Positions 14,355 to 21,777 of a stretch of DNA of 27,263 bases are shown piece by piece; within the stretch, counting starts at the first letter, position 1; every line of letters starts with the position of its first letter. The notes under the pieces were generated by a model that was not told the DNA's origin, did not search any database, and was given only the letters and a program-made list of their open reading frames with translations. The translations under genes were made by a program, and so were the position numbers. Location of the stretch: NCBI GenBank assembly GCA_001515185.1, contig LQHI01000049.1:1-27263 (forward strand), in the 5' to 3' direction. Source of the stretch: Hadesarchaea archaeon DG-33. GTDB taxonomy: Archaea > Hadarchaeota > Hadarchaeia > Hadarchaeales > Hadarchaeaceae.

Positions 14355-15308
14355 CTAGGGCACCACCAGCACGAGCACTAGGCTGATTATAGCGAGAAGC
14401 GCAACGTACGTCCAGAAGAATTTAAGAGCTTGGTCGATGCGCAGACGGGCCATGATGTTCCGGAGAGTCGTCGTCAGCAGCACGATCGCGAGGGTTTTGA
14501 TGAGGAAATCGACGACGCCCGGGATTTGAATATTGCCAATCAAATAAGCCGTTGGTCCACCGAAGAAGAGGGCGGCAAGAAAACCAGCGACCACGATTGT
14601 TTCAACGTCATAGGCGAGGCGCCAAATCGCTAGCCTCGGCCCTGAGTACTCGGTCAAAGGTCCCGCCACGATTTCGGTGTGAGCTTCAGGGATGTCAAAG
14701 GGCACGCGCAAGAGCTTTCCCTGAGCGGCTATAAGCGCAGCGATTACCGCGGGCAGGAGGCGCCAGTCGAGGACGAGCCACCCTTGCTGGGCCTGGTAGC
14801 CCACGATCGTCGGCAGGCCGAGGGATCCAACCCTAACTACCGCAGCGATGATCGCAAGGATGAATATGAACTCATAGCTGAATAGCTGGACGACGTAGCG
14901 CCCTGCCCCGGCCGCGCCGAATGGGCTTCCCGATGAGTAACCGCCCAGCATCATGCAGATTGCCGGGATGTTGAGCAGGTAGATAATGACGATCAAATCC
15001 GCAACCAGCGTCAGCGCGGGCTGGGCCGAGTTAATTGGCAAGAGAAGCATCACCGTGACCACCGCCCCCAGCGCAACCAGCGGCGCGGCGGTGAATACGG
15101 GCGACTGTGCGGCAGCAGGGGTAATATCCTCTTTGCTCAGCAGCTTGCCCACATCAAGGAACTCCTGCCATATCGGGGGCCCTATGCGGTGCTGCATGTG
15201 TGCAGTTACCTTTCGATCGATTCCAATGTAGAGTAGTCCAATGAGAGAAGCAAAGAGGAGCCCTGGAAAGACGAGGGAGCCCAAGATAAAATTGACTACC
15301 TCCATCAT
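14355..15308 (-). CDS. mbhM: Membrane-bound hydrogenase subunit MbhM (NuoH-like)
   Basis: About 317 residues with some eight membrane helices. HRIGPPIWQEFLDVGKLLSKE, GGYSSGSPFGAAGAGR and PFDIPEAHTEIVAGPLTEYSG are the conserved cytoplasmic loops of NuoH/EchB/MbhM. It anchors the hydrogenase peripheral arm and forms the quinone-site-like cavity that links redox chemistry to ion pumping. I moved the start to ATG 15308: AGGAGG lies eight bases upstream and the start overlaps the mbhL stop as ATGA. The in-frame GTG 15317 sits on that Shine-Dalgarno. Confidence 0.94.
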   Translation of the reverse strand: MMEVVNFILGSLVFPGLLFASLIGLLYIGIDRKVTAHMQHRIGPPIWQEFLDVGKLLSKEDITPAAAQSPVFTAAPLVALGAVVTVMLLLPINSAQPALTLVADLIVIIYLLNIPAICMMLGGYSSGSPFGAAGAGRYVVQLFSYEFIFILAIIAAVVRVGSLGLPTIVGYQAQQGWLVLDWRLLPAVIAALIAAQGKLLRVPFDIPEAHTEIVAGPLTEYSGPRLAIWRLAYDVETIVVAGFLAALFFGGPTAYLIGNIQIPGVVDFLIKTLAIVLLTTTLRNIMARLRIDQALKFFWTYVALLAIISLVLVLVVP

Positions 15309-16456
15309 CCCTTCCACCTCCTGAGTTCTTTAAAGCTCAGGACACGCGTTTTACCGGTGTGTGAGTCCACTAGGGCGACGCGATCGGTGCAAGCAAAGCA
15401 AGGATCTATGCTTGCCAGAACGATTGGGATCTCTGCAACCGTCCCGCCCACGAACATAGGTTTGAACGATGGGATGTTGGCGTAAGTTGGAGTTCGAACG
15501 CGCACGCGCTCAGGTTTATCTGTGCCATTCGAGATTGCGTAATAGAGTAGTTCTCCTCTTGGGGCCTCTACGCGCCCAATAGCTTCGTTGGGTTCAATTT
15601 TTGGAGTAATTTTCGCCCGCAATGGCCCTTTGGGCAGAGCCTTGACCGCTTGGCGGGTTATGTGAATAGATTCCAAGATTTCGCGAAGCCTAACGATGAC
15701 CTTGGCCAAAACGTCTCCATCCGGCTCAGTTATCACGTCGAACGAAATTTGGCCATAGGCATCATAAGGATCATCTCTCCTTATATCAATGTCGACACCC
15801 GAAGCACGGGTGGTTGGGCCCACAGCGCACAGTTTTTTCGCATCATCTTTTGGCAGCACGCCGATACCCGCACAACGGGCCAAAATCGTGCGATCTGAAG
15901 TGCAAATGTTGATATATTGTTCGGTTGCCTTTTCGAGCTTCTCAAGTGTCCTTAGTATCTTGGGAACATATTCCGGTTTCACGTCGCGCCTTACCCCACC
16001 CAAGGTGTTTGATGCTGAGGTTTGACGATTTCCAGAGATCATCTCTTTCAAGTCAAGCACGAGCTCACGATCGCGCCAGAATAACATGAACAGAGTATCA
16101 AAGCCTATCTCGTGGGCAGCTATCCCAGCCCAAAGCATGTGACTATGGATGCGCTCGAGCTCGCATAGGATGGTTCGAATGAAACGTGCCCGATCAGGAA
16201 CTTCGATGCCGGCAAGTTGTTCGATTGTTTGACAGTAGGCCGTCGTGTGAGCAACGTTGCATATACCACAGATTCGCTCGGAGAGGTAGATATTGTGCAG
16301 GTAGCTTCGCTCCTGCAGCGCGCGCTCGATGCCGCGGTGCACGTAGCCCAAGCGGACATCGAAGTCAACGATCTCCTCGCCCTTGACCTCGAACCTGAAG
16401 TACTCAGGCTCTTTTAGCGCCGGATGCTGAGGACCTATTGGCACGACAAACGTCAT
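15305..16456 (-). CDS. mbhL: [NiFe]-hydrogenase large subunit MbhL
   Basis: 383 residues, NuoD-like. It begins IGPQHPALKEPEYF and holds both nickel-binding pairs: RICGIC (Cys63, Cys66) and DPCFAC (Cys353, Cys356). Intact CxxC pairs show this is a true hydrogenase and not a complex I-type NuoD. 24 residues follow Arg359 of DPCFACTDR and would be removed by the HycI-type protease encoded at 13522-14001. The start overlaps the mbhK stop by four bases (ATGA). It catalyses H2 formation or oxidation on the cytoplasmic side. Confidence 0.96.
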   Translation of the reverse strand: MTFVVPIGPQHPALKEPEYFRFEVKGEEIVDFDVRLGYVHRGIERALQERSYLHNIYLSERICGICNVAHTTAYCQTIEQLAGIEVPDRARFIRTILCELERIHSHMLWAGIAAHEIGFDTLFMLFWRDRELVLDLKEMISGNRQTSASNTLGGVRRDVKPEYVPKILRTLEKLEKATEQYINICTSDRTILARCAGIGVLPKDDAKKLCAVGPTTRASGVDIDIRRDDPYDAYGQISFDVITEPDGDVLAKVIVRLREILESIHITRQAVKALPKGPLRAKITPKIEPNEAIGRVEAPRGELLYYAISNGTDKPERVRVRTPTYANIPSFKPMFVGGTVAEIPIVLASIDPCFACTDRVALVDSHTGKTRVLSFKELRRWKG

Positions 16457-16878
16457 TTCTTAGCCTCCTTGCGTAGCGGGTACACCCCTGCAGGCCAATC
16501 ATCGGCTAGGAATAGTCTGCGTGGGTCGGGATGCCCTTCTACTTTAACGCCTAGCATTTCCATGAGGTCACGTTCGTAAAGGATTGCTCCAGGAAAAATG
16601 TCGGTGATAGTTTGCACTTTTGGCGTGCTTTTCGGTAGGTTGAGCTTGAGGCTAAGCAAGGCCGGTCTACAATCGAGGTGATAAACCACGGTGATCGCAT
16701 CGCCGCGGTCGACACCCGAAATTGTCGACAGGTGTTGCACATCTCGTTGTTTTAAGGCGAGCATGGCGGCCCTGCAGCGCTCCTCATCTGTCGTGGCAAA
16801 CACACGTCGCACATTCTCGATTTTTATCTCATCGACGTACTCCTTGATGACTTCTGCAACTTCGTTTGCTTTCATCAT
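16453..16878 (-). CDS. mbhK: Membrane-bound hydrogenase subunit MbhK (NuoC-like)
   Basis: 141 residues of the 30-kDa/NuoC family, here a separate protein. LYERDLMEMLGVKVEGHPD and DDWPAGVYPLRK near the C-terminus are the family signatures. It is a structural subunit packing against MbhL and MbhJ. The start overlaps the mbhJ end by four bases (ATGA), consistent with tight translational coupling across the hydrogenase module. Confidence 0.92.
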   Translation of the reverse strand: MMKANEVAEVIKEYVDEIKIENVRRVFATTDEERCRAAMLALKQRDVQHLSTISGVDRGDAITVVYHLDCRPALLSLKLNLPKSTPKVQTITDIFPGAILYERDLMEMLGVKVEGHPDPRRLFLADDWPAGVYPLRKEAKK

Positions 16879-17291
16879 TTCAACCTCGCTAAGGCTTTGA
16901 CGAGTCCATCGATAATCGCCTCAGGTTTGGGTGGACAGCCCGGCACGTAGGCGATGACGGGTATATGCTTGTCGAGGGGCCACACTACGTTGTAGCAGTC
17001 GTGGAACACGCTGCCAGATGCAGGGCAGGAGCCAATCGCAACGACAGCCTTTGGCTCGGGCATCTGCTCGTAAATTCTGATGAGCCTCGGTAAACACTGC
17101 TTCGTGATCGGTCCTGTCACGACCAAGATATCGGCATGTCTTGGCGTGCCCTTTGCCAGCATCCCGAAGCGCTCGATATCGTAGCGCGGCGTAAGCGCAG
17201 CAACGACCTCGATACTGCAACCGTTGCAGCTGCCAGTGTCGAAGTGCAGTAGCCAAGGGGATTTTTTCCTAAATAATCGAATTAGTCCCAT
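16875..17291 (-). CDS. mbhJ: [NiFe]-hydrogenase small subunit MbhJ (NuoB-like)
   Basis: 138 residues from ATG 17291. GSCNGCSIEV (Cys22, Cys25), GSCPASGS (Cys89) and PGCPPKPE (Cys119) ligate the single proximal [4Fe-4S] cluster, as in energy-converting hydrogenases. The start was set by GGTGA four bases upstream; an in-frame extension to 17324 lies inside mbhI and is not family-like. It passes electrons between MbhN and the NiFe centre of MbhL. Confidence 0.94.
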   Translation of the reverse strand: MGLIRLFRKKSPWLLHFDTGSCNGCSIEVVAALTPRYDIERFGMLAKGTPRHADILVVTGPITKQCLPRLIRIYEQMPEPKAVVAIGSCPASGSVFHDCYNVVWPLDKHIPVIAYVPGCPPKPEAIIDGLVKALARLK

Positions 17292-17295
17292 GAGC

Positions 17296-17631
17296 TCACC
17301 ACAACACCACCGCGATTGCTGCAAGGATGATGATTAGGCCGACCACCACCCAGAAGAGGTAGGTGCTCAAGATGCCTGTGTGCCCAGGGCGCACATAGCG
17401 GTAAAATGGTCCGAAGACGCGGCGGATGGGCGAGAAGAACAGCTCGCTGTCCGCATGGACCTCTTCAGCCTCAAGCAACTCACCACAGGCATAGGTCTGG
17501 ACCTTTTGATCGCTGGGTTTTGCCTTAGTGATTCTTCGTCCACCGATTAGAATGAGCCATGTTACCGCGACGATGAGCAGAAGCGCGGCGGTTGCAATTA
17601 TGGGACCCCAGAACCCAGGCCCGAATTCCAT
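17296..17631 (-). CDS. mbhI: Membrane-bound hydrogenase subunit MbhI
   Basis: 111 residues with two membrane helices (about 8-30 and 88-110) joined by a cytoplasmic stretch with FFSPIRRVFGPFYRYVRPGHTG. Length, position before mbhJ and topology match MbhI, which links the hydrogenase and antiporter modules. ATG 17631 overlaps the stop of an 11-codon reading frame (TAATG) that resembles the end of mbhH. An AT-rich TATA-like TTTAAAAATAA lies near 17704-17714, so the hydrogenase module may have its own promoter downstream of the inserted gene. Confidence 0.85.
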   Translation of the reverse strand: MEFGPGFWGPIIATAALLLIVAVTWLILIGGRRITKAKPSDQKVQTYACGELLEAEEVHADSELFFSPIRRVFGPFYRYVRPGHTGILSTYLFWVVVGLIIILAAIAVVLW

Positions 17632-17645
17632 TAGCTACCCCCCAG
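17622..17645 (-). repeat. Duplicated mbhH-end/mbhI-start junction, copy 2
   Basis: Read leftward, this is ...GGGGGGTAGCTAATGGAATTCG, where TAATG joins a stop and the mbhI start. It matches 18865-18888 at about 19 of 24 positions. The 11-codon frame ending here (17666-17631) closes with LGGS, like the LGGV that closes MbhH. The two copies bracket the FrhB-like gene. Confidence 0.6.
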
Positions 17646-17726
17646 CTTGTTCATGTTCGACCTCATGCTTTACCACTCCTTTTGACTTAGATTTTTCATG
17701 ATTATTTTTAAATTTTGATTTATCAC

Positions 17727-18827
17727 CTAACTTTCACTTTTCTCTTTCATCCAATGCGGTATTGGCTTCCCATATTTGCCCCAGCGCTTCAACAATTTTT
17801 TAGCTGAATTTTTCTTTCTTCTTGAGAGCCGTTTAACGAGTCCAATACCGGGCTTAACTGAGTTGAGCGATTTTACACCGAGCTTTGGATTATTTCTGGC
17901 TACTTTAAAAGCCTCCGCTCCGACCTTGGTGCGCACTAATACCGTGGAGCGACCCAGGGGAGATCCTACAGCACCGACGGATATGTCTGCTAGCTCACAG
18001 GCGAAATCCAAACAAACCGAACAGGACGTATTAACGCAATTCTTTAGGGCTTTTACATCAACTTCCCGCTTCGACCCTTGTTTGGAATAAACGACAAAAT
18101 TCCCCTTTTTGATGTCAAATTTAGAGACGTTCTCTATAGGGATTTTTAGTTTCCTCTTCACGAAATTTTTGAGCTTTTCATAATAGAATGATTCCATGCA
18201 GAACAACCCGATTACCAACTTCACGGAATCCGCTAGATGATGAAAAGCTCTATCACCGAACTGCATCCTTCGTACGGCATTGATCTGACAGGGAGTACCC
18301 ACGATTGCTACTCTCTTCTTCAAGTACAGATCTACGGCGTCCCTCAGCCCTAAGAGGATTGGACTTGGAGTATATTTTGTCCCTGCACACTGGGTTATCT
18401 CGTCTGGGGTCAGCGCCACTTTCGGCTTCGGCTTCCAAGATTCACCTTCAAATCCCGTCACCACTGCCCCATCTATAAAATCCTTTTTTAAGAGCCAAGT
18501 AAGCATCGAAGTCACAGCGCCCCCATCTTGGCATTTCTTCCGAATTTTTGGGTCCTTCGTTTTTACGGAGAAGGCTTTTCCATATACCCCGATGTCTGGG
18601 TCGGGAGATGCCTGGCCAGATACATACTCCACAAGCTTAGCAGAGTCACCTGTTTGGGGACATTCGTAATAACAGAGGTTACAGTCTTCGCATTTTCCAA
18701 CGAGCTTAGGTTCGCAGCTAGCGAGATTCAAAGCATTAAATTGGCATGACGCGATACATGCCCCGCAGCCAGTGCAAAGTCCTGGCTTTATCACTTCTTT
18801 ATAAAGATGCCCGAAGATTTTATTCAT
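17727..18827 (-). CDS. FpoF/FrhB-like F420 oxidoreductase subunit inside the mbh operon
   Basis: About 366 residues. Two N-terminal [4Fe-4S] motifs, CTGCGACIASC and CEDCNLCYYECP, are followed by the FrhB domain with CQDGGAVTSML, GTPCQINAVRRMQ, GLFCMESFYYEKL and CSVCLDFACELADISVGAVGS. The size and ferredoxin-plus-FrhB order match FpoF/FqoF, the flavoprotein that oxidises F420H2 for membrane complexes. No such gene belongs to the standard mbh set. It is more AT-rich than its neighbours by eye and is flanked by copies of the mbhH/mbhI junction, suggesting insertion. ATG 18827 has GGTGAGG close upstream; TTG 18839 is the alternative. Its redox partner could be F420H2 or a ferredoxin; F420 use is inferred from family only. 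Confidence 0.88.
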   Translation of the reverse strand: MNKIFGHLYKEVIKPGLCTGCGACIASCQFNALNLASCEPKLVGKCEDCNLCYYECPQTGDSAKLVEYVSGQASPDPDIGVYGKAFSVKTKDPKIRKKCQDGGAVTSMLTWLLKKDFIDGAVVTGFEGESWKPKPKVALTPDEITQCAGTKYTPSPILLGLRDAVDLYLKKRVAIVGTPCQINAVRRMQFGDRAFHHLADSVKLVIGLFCMESFYYEKLKNFVKRKLKIPIENVSKFDIKKGNFVVYSKQGSKREVDVKALKNCVNTSCSVCLDFACELADISVGAVGSPLGRSTVLVRTKVGAEAFKVARNNPKLGVKSLNSVKPGIGLVKRLSRRKKNSAKKLLKRWGKYGKPIPHWMKEKSES

Positions 18828-18864
18828 CTCCTCACCCAATCTTCGTGATTCAAAAGTGTGAGTT

Positions 18865-18888
18865 CAAATTCCATTAGACACCACCCAA
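18865..18888 (-). repeat. Duplicated mbhH-end/mbhI-start junction, copy 1
   Basis: Read leftward, this is TTGGGTGGTGTCTAATGGAATTTG: the last codons and stop of mbhH overlapping an ATG that starts MEFEL..., a 16-codon frame ending at 18824. The intact MbhI begins MEFGP. It looks like the original mbhH-mbhI junction, interrupted by the FrhB-like gene and duplicated at 17622-17645. Confidence 0.6.
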
Positions 18889-20370
18889 CACCGCGCTTAT
18901 GTAACCACCAGAGTTCATCACGGCTTCCTGCGCGGGGCGCACCAATTCTATCCCTAGATGTGGAAGCACGCCGAATACCAAGCAGAGCGCCGCAAGCAGC
19001 AAGATTGGAATGAGCATCGAGATGGGGGTTTCCTTTACATTTTTTAAGTGCTTTGGCCGCTGGCCTAAGAAGATCGAGTTGAATGCTTTCAAGAAGTAAG
19101 CGAGCGTCAGAGCGCTTACAACGAGGGCGATGATGGTAAACACATATTGCCCCTCTTCGATGCCTGCCACGTAGATCGTCCACTTACTTGCAAAGCCGTT
19201 CATAGGCGGCACCCCCGAGATTGCAAGCGCACCTATCATGAAGGCCATCGCGGTCACGGGCATGTTGTTCCAGAGCCCCCCAAGCTTGTCCATGTTAGAG
19301 GTTCCCACCTGGTAGATGATCGTCCCAGCAATCATGAAGAGCATCGTCTTGTAGATGGCGTTGTTGAATAGGTGGAAGAGCCCACCTTGGATCCCCAGCG
19401 TCGTGCCCAAACCTATGCCGAGCAGGATGTAGCCGAGCTGGCAGATACCCGAGTATGCGAGCAAACGCTTCAAGTCTCGTTGGACAAGAGCCATGAAAGC
19501 GCCAAGCACCATCGAGACGAGTCCGAGGCCCGCGAGTATCATCCCCACTCCAAGAATCCCGAAAAGCATGTAGACCACTCGCACCATCGCGTAAATCCCA
19601 ACGGTAGTCGTGGCCCCCGAGAAAAGAGCTGCGACGGCCGATGGGGCTGCTTGGTATGCATCTGGCTGCCACATGTGTAGGGGAACCATCGCGATCTTAA
19701 TGCCGAAGCCAGTCATGAAGAGGCCTAGCGGCACAATCAGGGTTGATGGGACTACCCCTCCAAACTTTTGCATCAGGTCACCTATGTTGAGGCTACCCAC
19801 TTGCCCGAAGAGCAACGCCACGCTAAGCAGGATGAAAGAGGTGCCTAGGGAGCTGACGATCATGTACTTGATGCTTGCCTCGATCGATTGCCAATTTCGC
19901 CTGAACGCCACGAGGGCATAGGAGGAGATGCACATGATTTCGAAGAACACGTAGAGGTTGAAGATGTCTCCCGTGAGCGTGACGCCCATCATACCAGCCA
20001 GGATGAGCAAGAAAAGGGTGTAATACTGGTCTAGTCCTGTGTCGCGCTCCATGTAAACAAAGGAGTAAATCGCGACGAGTGCGCTGATGCCAACAACGAT
20101 GAGCGCGACCAGCAGGTTCAGCCCGTCGATGGCGAGGTTGATTCCCCAAGGAGGTTGCCACCCCCCTAGCTGGTAGACGAGCACTTGGCCGCCCACCACC
20201 GCTGGCAACATGCTCGCCACGATTACGAGCTCCGCAAGCACCGCAGCGATCGCAAACCACTCCCGAGCGCGCTTGATGCCTCGCCGACGGGCTAAAATTC
20301 CAACCACTGGCATCAGGAACGCCGCGAACAGCGGGAGCAATATGGCTAAAATTGGAGCGTGAGGGATCAC
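18874..20370 (-). CDS. mbhH: Antiporter-like subunit MbhH (MrpD/NuoN family)
   Basis: 498 residues with about 14 membrane helices. The ion-path residues of the family are present: Glu144 in FFEIMCISSYALV, Lys225 in GFGIKIAMVPLHMWQPDAY, and His333/Lys341 in HLFNNAIYKTML. It is the only large antiporter-like subunit in the cluster, as in Mbh of Pyrococcus. It should couple H2 evolution to H+ or Na+ transport. GTG 20370 overlaps the mbhG stop (GTGA). The stop at 18874 overlaps a vestigial mbhI start. Confidence 0.95.
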   Translation of the reverse strand: MIPHAPILAILLPLFAAFLMPVVGILARRRGIKRAREWFAIAAVLAELVIVASMLPAVVGGQVLVYQLGGWQPPWGINLAIDGLNLLVALIVVGISALVAIYSFVYMERDTGLDQYYTLFLLILAGMMGVTLTGDIFNLYVFFEIMCISSYALVAFRRNWQSIEASIKYMIVSSLGTSFILLSVALLFGQVGSLNIGDLMQKFGGVVPSTLIVPLGLFMTGFGIKIAMVPLHMWQPDAYQAAPSAVAALFSGATTTVGIYAMVRVVYMLFGILGVGMILAGLGLVSMVLGAFMALVQRDLKRLLAYSGICQLGYILLGIGLGTTLGIQGGLFHLFNNAIYKTMLFMIAGTIIYQVGTSNMDKLGGLWNNMPVTAMAFMIGALAISGVPPMNGFASKWTIYVAGIEEGQYVFTIIALVVSALTLAYFLKAFNSIFLGQRPKHLKNVKETPISMLIPILLLAALCLVFGVLPHLGIELVRPAQEAVMNSGGYISAVLGGV

Positions 20371-20726
20371 TCCTTCAACCTCCTGATTTTCGATGGGTCA
20401 AGCGTGCCGTAGTGGCGGTAGGCGTAGATGGCTAGCGAGAGAGCCAGCGCGAGGATGCAGATGTTGATGACGATTGAGGTCAGCACGAGTGCTTGAGGGA
20501 CAGGGTCGACGGCGTGGGCGGCAAATCCAGGGAGGTCCGAGAACATCTCCCCGCTAACGATTGGAGCCGTGCCTCCTAAGCGATATCCAATACTTATCAG
20601 GAAGAGGTGGATACCATCGGTCAACACGGCGAGGCCGATGATTATTTTGATCAAGTTGCGCTTGAGTAGCAGGCAGTATATCCCGAGAGCGACTAGGAGC
20701 ATCGCAAAGATGTAGTTTAGGTCCAA
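20367..20726 (-). CDS. mbhG: Antiporter-module subunit MbhG (MrpC/NuoK-like)
   Basis: 119 residues with three membrane helices (about 3-20, 28-48 and 80-103), the MrpC/NuoK layout with LIKIIIGLAVLTDGIHLFLI. The start is TTG 20726, set by GGGGGTG five bases upstream; the GTG just before it is followed at once by an in-frame TAA. The start region closely resembles that of mbhD. The product is part of the Mrp-type ion-translocating module. Confidence 0.9.
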   Translation of the reverse strand: MDLNYIFAMLLVALGIYCLLLKRNLIKIIIGLAVLTDGIHLFLISIGYRLGGTAPIVSGEMFSDLPGFAAHAVDPVPQALVLTSIVINICILALALSLAIYAYRHYGTLDPSKIRRLKE

Positions 20727-20747
20727 CTTTACACCCCCGTAAACTCC
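20721..20747 (-). repeat. Start-site cassette of mbhG, related to the mbhD leader repeat
   Basis: Leftward, the sequence before mbhG reads AGTTTACGGGGGTGTAAAG-TTG. It matches the leader of mbhD (AGTTTACAGGGGTGTGAAG-TTG) except at a few bases. The shared block covers Shine-Dalgarno and start codon, so it is either copied or conserved for translation initiation. Confidence 0.5.
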
Positions 20748-20757
20748 AAGCTGTTAC

Positions 20758-21192
20758 TCATTCTTTCTCCTCCCTGAAAGCGAACAACATCGCGTAGAAA
20801 ATCAGGATGATGCCCGCCGTGACTTTTATCCCGACGCCTAGGTAGAGCAGGGGCAGGTTGCCAGCACTAAATAGCTGCCCGAGATCTCCGAGCGGGAACA
20901 CGTTTTGGAGGAAGAAGGCACCGAGTAGGAGGCCAAACAACCCTAGGACTACTATCGCTACCCCCCCGATGCTTTCAAGCACCTCGGCTTGCAGGAGGCC
21001 CATCCTTTTCTGTGCCCGTTCAATGCCATAGGCTAGGAGTAGCATCACCACCGAGGCGGCGATTATCACTCCTCCCGGGAAGCCCCCTCCGGGAGTCAGG
21101 TGGCCGTGAAGCACGATGTAGGCCCCGAAGAGGAAGGTGAACGGGAAGAGGAGCCTCGCGATTGTTCGAACGATTACCGTCATTCCCGCCAT
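20758..21192 (-). CDS. mbhF: Antiporter-module subunit MbhF (MrpB-like)
   Basis: 144 residues from ATG 21192, with four membrane helices and the MrpB signature GHLTPGGGFPGGVIIAA. The longer open frame to 21294 lies in mbhE sequence and is not used. The start overlaps the mbhE stop (TAATG), with GAGGCGA upstream. MrpB is a small scaffold subunit of the ion-translocation module. Confidence 0.92.
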   Translation of the reverse strand: MAGMTVIVRTIARLLFPFTFLFGAYIVLHGHLTPGGGFPGGVIIAASVVMLLLAYGIERAQKRMGLLQAEVLESIGGVAIVVLGLFGLLLGAFFLQNVFPLGDLGQLFSAGNLPLLYLGVGIKVTAGIILIFYAMLFAFREEKE

Positions 21193-21491
21193 TACTCTCG
21201 CCTCCCAAATGCCCTGAAAATCATCACTACACCCACGACGGCTGTGAAGAGCACCGTCGCCTCCCCCAACGTGTCGTAGCCTCGGTAGCCCCACACGACG
21301 CTCGTCACCACGTTTGCCGCACCCGTCTGCTGAGGGGCGTTCTCTAAAATCTGCTGGCCGATGCTATTGTCGAAGTTTTCCCCGATCTGGCGACTGGGGA
21401 AGGAGCCGAACGGCAGTAGGTTAGTGCTGACGGTGAAAACGAGCAGCACGCCGATCGCCACGACCATCCCGAGCGCGAGTGCCCGTTGCAT
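21192..21491 (-). CDS. mbhE: Antiporter-module subunit MbhE (MrpA C-terminal-like)
   Basis: 99 residues: an N-terminal helix (about 4-22), an extracellular loop, and VVTSVVWGYRGYDTLGEATVLFTAVVG, the motif conserved at the C-terminal end of MrpA-type proteins. In Mbh this segment is a separate subunit. The mbhD stop directly abuts the ATG, and AGGAGG lies about nine bases upstream. Confidence 0.9.
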   Translation of the reverse strand: MQRALALGMVVAIGVLLVFTVSTNLLPFGSFPSRQIGENFDNSIGQQILENAPQQTGAANVVTSVVWGYRGYDTLGEATVLFTAVVGVVMIFRAFGRRE

Positions 21492-21737
21492 CTATTCTTT
21501 CCTCCTTGTGCGACTTATCGCTATCACGAAGAGCACGGTCGTCACCCCCGCCCCTACAGCCGCTTGGGTGATTGCAATGTCCGGGGCCTGAAGCATAAAG
21601 AAGACAACCGCAAGTGTGATGCTTGCTCCGGCCAGCACGATTACCGAGTAGAGCAGGTCTTTGAGTTCGATCGCGATTAGGCAGAGCACGAACAGGAACA
21701 CGAGCATGGCGTTTTGAATCAGTAAATCGAGACTCAA
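21492..21737 (-). CDS. mbhD: Antiporter-module subunit MbhD (MrpA middle region, DUF4040)
   Basis: About 81 residues with three helices and APDIAITQAAVGAGVTTVLF, the DUF4040 signature of MrpA. The frame offers GTG 21743 or TTG 21737. I prefer TTG because GGGGTG is then correctly spaced, and because the near-identical leader of mbhG can only use TTG. A 17-bp tandem duplication precedes the gene. Confidence 0.9.
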   Translation of the reverse strand: MSLDLLIQNAMLVFLFVLCLIAIELKDLLYSVIVLAGASITLAVVFFMLQAPDIAITQAAVGAGVTTVLFVIAISRTRRKE

Positions 21738-21775
21738 CTTCACACCCCTGTAAACTTCACACCCCTGTAAACTTC
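21736..21775 (-). repeat. 17-bp tandem duplication at the mbhD start
   Basis: AACTTCACACCCCTGTA (plus strand) occurs twice in direct succession, 21736-21752 and 21753-21769, followed by a partial third AACTTC. Each unit holds a GGGGTG Shine-Dalgarno on the coding strand, so the ribosome-binding site of mbhD is duplicated. Confidence 0.8.
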
Positions 21776-21777
21776 GC

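Noticed and set aside
17631..17666. 11-codon reading frame before mbhI (MRSNMNKLGGS) as a regulatory leader peptide
   Set aside because: Its end matches the end of mbhH, so it is better explained as a piece of the duplicated mbhH/mbhI junction; nothing else supports a functional peptide.
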